From contig NZ_JAIFAG010000001.1 of NCBI RefSeq assembly GCF_020012125.1, positions 372,001-436,000 on the forward strand: a DNA stretch of 64,000 nucleotides. Reading direction: 5' to 3'. Positions within the stretch are counted from its first letter, which is position 1. The number at the start of each line of letters is the position of its first letter. Positions 59,124 to 64,000 of the stretch are shown one piece after another. The stretch comes from Hymenobacter psoromatis (lineage in GTDB: Bacteria; Bacteroidota; Bacteroidia; Cytophagales; Hymenobacteraceae). A program made the translations under genes and the position numbers. Below the pieces are notes generated by a model. That model made no database searches. It was not told the origin of the DNA and was given only the letters and a program-made list of their open reading frames with translations.

Positions 59124-60149
59124 CTAGAAGCTCGTGCCGCTCAAGCCGCCTAGCTTTAGCGGTGGGTTTTGCTCCAGCTCGCGAACGGTGCTTTCGGGCA
59201 AATCGGCGATTACCTGCGGGTTGATGACGGGCAGCTCGTAGTGATTCTGCGCAATTACCGATGAGCGGTCGATATGCGCCGGGCCTTCAATTACCCAATC
59301 CGCAGTTTCTTTCTTCTCAAAACGGCACTCATTGCAAATCCACTCTTTTACCTCGCCGTACTCGTCCTTACGGGCGGTCACGCGCAGCACGTCTTTGCCT
59401 TTATACCAAAGCGTTACGTGGCCGTTGCACTTCTCGTGGCTGCACTCGCGGTGCGCGTTCACAGGTTTGGTAAACCATACGCGCTGCTTAAAGCGCCAGG
59501 TTTTGTCGGTGAGCGCACCCACCGGGCATACGTCGATAACATTACCGCTGAAATCGTTATCAATCGAATTCTCGATGTAAGTGCCGATTTCGGAAGCATC
59601 GCCCCGGCCCAGCACACCATGCACGCGGTTGTCGGTAAGCTGGTTGGCAGTGTACACGCAACGATAGCACAGAATGCAGCGCGTCATGTGCAACTGCACG
59701 TAGGGGCCGATATCAATCTTCTCGAATGTGCGACGCTCTTCCTCGTAGCGGGTAGTGCTTACGCCGTGCTCAAAGGCGAAGTTTTGCAAGTCGCATTCAC
59801 CAGCTTGGTCACACACTGGGCAGTCGAGCGGGTGGTTAATGAGTAGCATCTCTACGATGCCCTTACGCACGTCCAGCACTTGCTGGCTGGTCGTGTTTTC
59901 GACCACCATGCCATCCTGCACGGGCGTGATGCACGAGGCCACGAGCTTGGGCATGGGGCGCGGGTCCTTGGCCGAGCCGGCTGCCACGCGCACCAGGCAA
60001 GCGCGGCACTTGCCGCCGCTACCCTTCAAGGGCGTGTAGTAACACATAGCGGGCGGCACTATGCCGCCACCAATTTGGCGGGCCGCATTGAGAATAGTTG
60101 TGCCGTCGGGCACTTCTACCTCAATTCCGTCGAAAGTTATTTTAGCCAT
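59124..60149 (-). CDS. nuoG: NADH-quinone oxidoreductase subunit G, short form
   Basis: 341 residues. The N-terminal 2Fe-2S domain has PAMCYYTPLKGSGGKCRACL, then the His-Cys 4Fe-4S site HPLDCPVCDQAGECDLQ and a further CILCYRC...VCPVGALT cluster region, so clusters N1b, N5 and N4 are kept. The large molybdopterin-like domain of proteobacterial NuoG is missing; after about residue 230 there is only a short region with CSHEKC and CNEC pairs. From memory this short form is normal in several Bacteroidota. ATG at 60149 (MAKITFDGIEVEVP) is chosen over the longer start at 60179. Confidence 0.93.
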   Translation of the reverse strand: MAKITFDGIEVEVPDGTTILNAARQIGGGIVPPAMCYYTPLKGSGGKCRACLVRVAAGSAKDPRPMPKLVASCITPVQDGMVVENTTSQQVLDVRKGIVEMLLINHPLDCPVCDQAGECDLQNFAFEHGVSTTRYEEERRTFEKIDIGPYVQLHMTRCILCYRCVYTANQLTDNRVHGVLGRGDASEIGTYIENSIDNDFSGNVIDVCPVGALTDKTWRFKQRVWFTKPVNAHRECSHEKCNGHVTLWYKGKDVLRVTARKDEYGEVKEWICNECRFEKKETADWVIEGPAHIDRSSVIAQNHYELPVINPQVIADLPESTVRELEQNPPLKLGGLSGTSF

Positions 60150-60189
60150 TCTAATTGACAAGTAGCAAAGTTGGCCCAAAGGTATTTCT

Positions 60190-60226
60190 CGCAGAGGTTC
60201 GCAGAGGCTTACGCAGAGGTTCGCAG
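60190..60226. repeat. Direct repeat CGCAGAGGTTCGCAG between nuoF and nuoG
   Basis: The 15-mer occurs at 60190-60204 and 60212-60226, separated by AGGCTTA. Related strings (CTGCGAAGGTTCTGCGAAG) occur upstream of ndk near 20809. It is a short intergenic repeat of unknown role. Confidence 0.6.
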
Positions 60227-60261
60227 ATTGATAATTGATAAATACTGATTGATGATTAAAA

Positions 60262-61599
60262 TCAGGCTAGCACTAAGTTGCCCCGGTAGTAAGCACCCGG
60301 CGCGGTGGCCTCCTGGGGGTGTGTCACGTACCACTCAAACTCGTCGCGGAAGTGGCGCACGGCGGCGGCTACCGGCCAGGCAGCGGCCTCGCCCAATGGG
60401 CAAATGGTATTACCCTCAATCTGTTTGGCCACGCTCACAATCAAGTCAATGTCATGCATCGAACCGTGGCCGTGCGCGAGGCGGTGCAACACTTTTTCGA
60501 GCCAGCCGGTGCCCTCGCGGCAGGGTGAGCACTGTCCGCAGCTTTCGTGATGGTAGAAACGCGCGAAGTTCCAGGTGTTCTTGACGATAGACGTGGTTTC
60601 GTCCATCGCGATGAAGCCGCCTGAACCCAACATGGTGCCCGTGATGAATCCCCCGTCGCTGAGCGACTCATAAGTCATCAGCCGGTCCTCACCTGCCGCC
60701 GTTTTAAGAATCAGCTCCTTGGGTAGAATTGGTACTGAAGAGCCGCCGGCCACGACGGCCTTCAACTCCCTACCCTTCCAGATGCCGCCGCAGTACTCAT
60801 CGGAGTAAATAAATTCCTCCACCGGCACGCCCAGCTCCAACTCGTAGATACCCGGCTTGTTGAGGTGGCCGCAGGCCGAAAAGAGCTTGGTACCGGTGCT
60901 TTTCCCTACCCCTATCTTGGCGTACTCCTCACCGCCCATATTCAGGATAGATACCACCGACGCGATGCTCTCGACATTATTGACCACCGTGGGCCGGGCG
61001 TATAGACCCTGCACGGCCGGGAACGGCGGCTTGTTGCGTGGGTTGCCGCGCTTGCCTTCCAGGGATTCCAGTAGCGCCGTTTCCTCGCCGCAGATGTAGG
61101 CCCCCGCGCCCGGATGCACGTGCAAGTCTAGTGAATAGCCCGAGCCTTGAATATTCTCGCCTAGAAAACCGGCCGCATACGCTTCGGCAATCGCCTTTTC
61201 CAGAATGCGGAGCACATACAGTAACTCACCCCGAATATAGATGTAGCTGGTGCGCGCCCCTAGCGCGTAGCTGCCCGCAATCATGCCCTCAATGAGCAAA
61301 TGCGGCAGCTTCGACATCAGGTAGCGGTCCTTGAACGTGCCGGGCTCCGACTCGTCGGCGTTGCAGACGAGGTAGCGCGGCACGCCCTCCGGCTTGGCCA
61401 GAAAGCTCCACTTAAGGCCGGTAGGGAAGCCAGCGCCGCCGCGCCCGCGCAGGCCCGACTTCTTGACCTCTTCCACTACTTCCTCAGGAGTCATTTTCAG
61501 GGCCTTCTCCACGGACCGGTAGCCGCCGTGCTTGCGGTACACGGCGAAGGTTTCGATACCCTCAACGTTGACGTATTCGGTTAATAGCTTGCGTCCCAT
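60262..61599 (-). CDS. nuoF: NADH-quinone oxidoreductase subunit F
   Basis: 445 residues. It binds NADH, FMN and cluster N3. Motifs: GLRGRGGAGFPTGLKWSF (NADH/FMN loop) near residue 50, ESEPGTFKDR, GAGAYICGEETALLESLEGK, and SCGQCSPCREGTGWL with the 4Fe-4S cysteines near residue 355. The end has ICPLGEAAAWPVAAAVRHF. The length is normal. Confidence 0.97.
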   Translation of the reverse strand: MGRKLLTEYVNVEGIETFAVYRKHGGYRSVEKALKMTPEEVVEEVKKSGLRGRGGAGFPTGLKWSFLAKPEGVPRYLVCNADESEPGTFKDRYLMSKLPHLLIEGMIAGSYALGARTSYIYIRGELLYVLRILEKAIAEAYAAGFLGENIQGSGYSLDLHVHPGAGAYICGEETALLESLEGKRGNPRNKPPFPAVQGLYARPTVVNNVESIASVVSILNMGGEEYAKIGVGKSTGTKLFSACGHLNKPGIYELELGVPVEEFIYSDEYCGGIWKGRELKAVVAGGSSVPILPKELILKTAAGEDRLMTYESLSDGGFITGTMLGSGGFIAMDETTSIVKNTWNFARFYHHESCGQCSPCREGTGWLEKVLHRLAHGHGSMHDIDLIVSVAKQIEGNTICPLGEAAAWPVAAAVRHFRDEFEWYVTHPQEATAPGAYYRGNLVLA

Positions 61600-61603
61600 A
61601 TTT

Positions 61604-61990
61604 TTAGTGGTTTTCTAAGCGTCCAAAGCGATTTCCAATGCCGACTATGGCTCGTTCTAGGCGGTCAGCCTGTTGCCGGTCAGCTTCTAGTGGTAATTCA
61701 AAGCGACGGTCGCTTTCCTGTTGCCGCTGGTCAAAGCGACGGTTGAATTTCTGCTGTTGTTACAGTAATACTTCGGCCGTGCGGTTAACAGTTTTACTTA
61801 TCTGCTGAATATTATCTACTGCTTGTAATAAAATATTCTCCACATTTTCTAGGCGGTTCTCCACATTTTCTAGGTGGTTATCAACGCTTTCTAAGCGACT
61901 TTCAACACGCTTTAGCCGGTCATTCATACCGTGCATCTCAATCAAAATTTCTGCTACTACCAGCGGTAGGTTTTTATCCTGCTCAGCCAT
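61604..61990 (-). pseudogene. Small coiled-coil gene between nuoE and nuoF with one in-frame stop
   Basis: From ATG 61990 the frame encodes 76 residues (MAEQDKNLPLVVAEILIEMH, then heptads such as RLESVDNHLENVENRLENVE) to TAA at 61762-61760. The same frame continues without further stops for another 51 codons: QQQKFNRRFDQRQQESDRRF, then ADRQQADRLERAIVGIGNRF and a normal stop at 61606-61604. The second part has the same charged coiled-coil character, so this was probably a protein of about 128 residues broken by one nonsense mutation; the first part could still be made. It lies 12 bp after nuoE, so it is in the nuo transcript. Confidence 0.72.
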
Positions 61991-62002
61991 AGTAGTAGAT
62001 AG

Positions 62003-62569
62003 TTAATTGTTTTGCAATGAATTAGGTAGGTTGCCTTCCCACGGCAGCATAGGCCGGTGCACCATATTCTTTAATTCGCTCAGCATGGCCTGCACGTTTT
62101 CCTCCGTGTCGAGCGACTCGTAATACTGCTCACCGACCTGCACCACGGGTGCGAAGCCGCAGGCGGCCAGGCATTCCACTTCTTTCAAAGTGAAAAGCCC
62201 ATCAGGGGAAGTTTCGCCCACTTTCGCGCCGGTAATGCGCTCTAGGTGCGCGGTCAACTCATCGGAGCCGCGCAACATGCAGGGGCCGGTGCGGCAAATT
62301 TCCAACACGTGCTTACCCACCGGCTTGAGGTTGAACATCGTGTAGAACGTGCTCACCTCATACACCTCAATCGGCGTCAAATCCAGCGTTTCAGCCACCA
62401 GGTCCTGCACCTCGGGGCTTACCCAGCCACCAAATTCTGCTTGCGCGATGTGCAGAATCGGTAGCAGCGTCGATTTCTTCCGGTCAGCGGGGTAGTGCGT
62501 GAGCAGGCGTTTAATTTCGGCCTGTGCGGCGGGCGAAAATTGAGGCTTGATGGCGATATTCGGCTCCAT
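62003..62569 (-). CDS. nuoE: NADH-quinone oxidoreductase subunit E
   Basis: 188 residues, thioredoxin-like 24-kDa subunit with 2Fe-2S cluster N1a. Cysteines lie in EICRTGPCMLRGSDEL and VECLAACGFAPVVQV. ATG at 62569 (MEPNIAIKPQFSPAAQ) is chosen over a TTG at 62584. The C-terminal 20 residues are Asn/Pro-rich (HRPMLPWEGNLPNSLQNN). It follows nuoD after 22 bp. Confidence 0.95.
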   Translation of the reverse strand: MEPNIAIKPQFSPAAQAEIKRLLTHYPADRKKSTLLPILHIAQAEFGGWVSPEVQDLVAETLDLTPIEVYEVSTFYTMFNLKPVGKHVLEICRTGPCMLRGSDELTAHLERITGAKVGETSPDGLFTLKEVECLAACGFAPVVQVGEQYYESLDTEENVQAMLSELKNMVHRPMLPWEGNLPNSLQNN

Positions 62570-62591
62570 ATCAGATACTTTCAACTAACAG

Positions 62592-63854
62592 CTAGGCGTC
62601 CAACTCGCCGGCAATTACATTCATGGAAGACAAAATCACGATGGCATCCGAAAGACTCGTGCCCACTACCATCTCCGAATAGGCTTGGTAGTAGATAAAG
62701 CACGGCCGCCGGAAATGCAGGCGGTAGGGCGTGCGCCCACCATCCGAAACGAGGTAAAAACCCAACTCGCCATTGCCGCCTTCCACCGAGTGGTAGACCT
62801 CACCCACGGGCGCGTCAATCTCCCCCATGATGATTTTGAAGTGGTAAATCAGGGCCTCCATGTTCTTATACACCGCCTGCTTGGGGGGTAGGTAGTAGTG
62901 GGGCGCATCGGCGTGGAACGGACCTTCGGGCAGCCGGTCAAGGGCCTGATTGATAATGCGCAGGCTCTGCCAGATTTCCTCATTGCGCACGATAAAGCGG
63001 TCGTAAGTGTCGCCATTGGTGCCTACCGGGATATCAAACTCGAAGTCTTCGTAGGAAGAATACGGGTTCATTACGCGCACGTCGTAATCAACGCCCGCGG
63101 CCCGGAGGTTGGGGCCAGTGAAGCCGTAGTTCAACGCCTTTTCCGCCGTAATCGGACCTACGTTCACCACGCGGTCCATGAAAATGCGGTTGCGATTGAA
63201 CATAGCTTCGAACTCCTTCATCACGGTCGGAAATTCCTTGAGCCACTTGCGCAGCTTCTCGATGGCCACGGGCGTAAAGTCGCGCTCCATGCCGCCTACC
63301 CGGCCCATATTGGTAGTCAGGCGTGAGCCGCAGACTTCCTCGTAAATCTCATAAATCTTCTCGCGCTCCTGAAACACGTAGAGGAAGCCCGTGAAGGCAC
63401 CCGTATCTACTCCCAGGATGGAGTTGCAGATAAGGTGGTCGGCGATACGGGCCAACTCCATCATAATCACGCGCATGTACTGCGCCCGTTTGGGCACCTG
63501 AATGCCCAGTAGCTTCTCTACCGTCAGGTGCCAGCCCATATTGTTAATGGGCGACGAGCAGTAGTTCATGCGGTCCGTCAGAGGCGTAATCTGATAGAAC
63601 GGCCGCCGCTCCGCGATTTTCTCAAATGCCCGGTGAATGTAGCCGATGGTGGGCACGCCCGAAATGATGCGCTCACCATCCATTTGCAGGATGTTCTGGA
63701 AGATGCCGTGCGTGGCGGGGTGGGTAGGACCCAGGTTGAGGGTCGTTAGCTCCTGCGAGAAGTCATTGAGCGTGGGCACAAGCTGTCCGCCCTGCTGCTC
63801 GCGCGCTTCCTCAACAATCTTGTGGGTGCCGGCCAGGGCGTCGTTTACTGCCAT
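62592..63854 (-). CDS. nuoD: NADH-quinone oxidoreductase subunit D
   Basis: 420 residues, the 49-kDa subunit that lines the quinone site. Family blocks seen: TLNLGPTHPATHGIFQNILQ in shorter form (NLGPTHPATHG), GYIHRAFEKIAE, INNMGWHLTVEKLLG, GFTGPNLRAAGVDYDVR and VEGGNGELGFYLVSDG with LHFRRPCF. All main segments are intact. It is the first nuo gene in the window on the minus strand; nuoA-C would lie upstream, beyond the right edge. Confidence 0.97.
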   Translation of the reverse strand: MAVNDALAGTHKIVEEAREQQGGQLVPTLNDFSQELTTLNLGPTHPATHGIFQNILQMDGERIISGVPTIGYIHRAFEKIAERRPFYQITPLTDRMNYCSSPINNMGWHLTVEKLLGIQVPKRAQYMRVIMMELARIADHLICNSILGVDTGAFTGFLYVFQEREKIYEIYEEVCGSRLTTNMGRVGGMERDFTPVAIEKLRKWLKEFPTVMKEFEAMFNRNRIFMDRVVNVGPITAEKALNYGFTGPNLRAAGVDYDVRVMNPYSSYEDFEFDIPVGTNGDTYDRFIVRNEEIWQSLRIINQALDRLPEGPFHADAPHYYLPPKQAVYKNMEALIYHFKIIMGEIDAPVGEVYHSVEGGNGELGFYLVSDGGRTPYRLHFRRPCFIYYQAYSEMVVGTSLSDAIVILSSMNVIAGELDA

Positions 63855-63864
63855 TGTGTGCTAT

Positions 63865-63965
63865 GTCATGCTGAGCTTGCGAAGCATCTTATCAGGTTCG
63901 CACTACTCGGATGATTAATTTCTGACGAGGAAGATGTGATAAGATGCTTTCCTGGTGAGCATAAC
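63865..63965. repeat. Dispersed palindrome GTCATGCTGAGCTTG upstream of nuoD
   Basis: GTCATGCTGAGCTTGCGAAG... at 63865-63894 is followed by a partial reverse complement at 63936-63965: TGATAAGATGC pairs with GCATCTTATCA and the outer GAGCATAAC resembles GTCATGCTG. The same core (GTCATGCTGAACTTGTC) is at 52038. Strings of this type are, from memory, common dispersed elements in Bacteroidota genomes. It interrupts the space between nuoD and whatever precedes it. Confidence 0.6.
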
Positions 63966-64000
63966 AATCTTAAAAATTAACGACCGAAAAACAGGTCAGT

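Noticed and set aside
60180-60250. Tandem CGCAGAGGTT strings as a possible CRISPR-like or regulator-binding array
   Set aside because: Only two full copies with a 7-bp spacer; fits a short intergenic repeat better.
29423-62000. Idea that TAG or TAA is recoded, because several frames here have single in-frame stops
   Set aside because: Intact essential genes in the window use TAG and TAA as normal terminators, and the affected genes also show truncation or frameshift, so decay is simpler.
1-64000. CRISPR arrays, tRNA and rRNA genes
   Set aside because: No regular spacer-repeat arrays, no cloverleaf-like TTCGA-containing segments in gaps and no rRNA-like sequence were noticed; a covariance-model scan was not possible.

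Overview
The window looks like a chromosomal segment of a Hymenobacter-like member of the Bacteroidota (Cytophagales/Hymenobacteraceae). The evidence is the high GC with GC-rich third positions, lipoproteins and proteins with signal peptides typical of the phylum, a PorZ-type protein of the type IX secretion system, a short NuoG without a molybdopterin domain, putative promoters of the TAnnTTTG type, and a type VI secretion locus of the Bacteroidota subtype (T6SS-iii, with TssN and TssO and no TssJLM). The genus is inferred from protein resemblance by eye; no database search was run.

Layout. 1-2.1 kb: end of a cell-elongation cluster (PBP2 C-terminus, RodA). 2.2-6.7 kb: small secreted protein, two convergent overlapping membrane proteins, a conserved Bacteroidota protein and a small 2Fe-2S ferredoxin. 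6.8-10.1 kb: thymidine kinase and PorZ. 10.1-15.9 kb: complete tripartite RND efflux operon on the minus strand. 16.6-21.4 kb: RecO, two FKBP prolyl isomerases, a DHH phosphoesterase and NDP kinase. 21.8-48.5 kb: T6SS-iii locus. 48.7-56.6 kb: nucleoside transporter, SodA, TadA, small secreted proteins, AspS, a low-GC hypothetical gene, a SWIM-domain protein. 56.5-63.9 kb: NADH dehydrogenase genes nuoD-E-F-G-H-I-J on the minus strand.

The T6SS locus is the most interesting part. Structural genes lie on both sides: tssG, tssN, tssK, tssO at 21.8-26.1 kb and tssE, tssF, tssH (clpV), tssB, tssC, tssD at 40.7-48.5 kb. Between them a 14-kb island on the minus strand (40.4 down to 26.2 kb) reads: two divergent Hcp/TssD paralogues, a candidate glycine-rich toxin, a family of small membrane proteins that look like its immunity proteins (one intact, one truncated, one second intact copy), an orphan toxin C-terminus, VgrG, a protein of unknown function, a DUF4280 PAAR-like spike tip, and then three tandem pairs of DUF2235 (Tle1-like) lipase plus DUF2931 lipoprotein. 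In the three pairs decay increases with distance from VgrG: pair 1 is intact, pair 2 has a lipase broken by one amber codon but an intact lipoprotein, pair 3 has a lipase truncated at the nucleophile motif and a lipoprotein with a one-base frameshift. This is what an effector-immunity array built by repeated duplication or replacement should look like, with immunity genes lasting longer than effectors.

Other structure: two small coiled-coil reading frames are inserted between nuo genes and each is interrupted by a single in-frame stop; the nuo run stops after nuoJ, so nuoK-N must be elsewhere; the octamer family CTACCCCC/GGGGGTAG is strikingly frequent in genes, gaps and hairpins; and several intergenic palindromes, including a 119-bp MITE-like element between clpV and tssB, are present. 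No tRNA, rRNA or CRISPR array was recognised.
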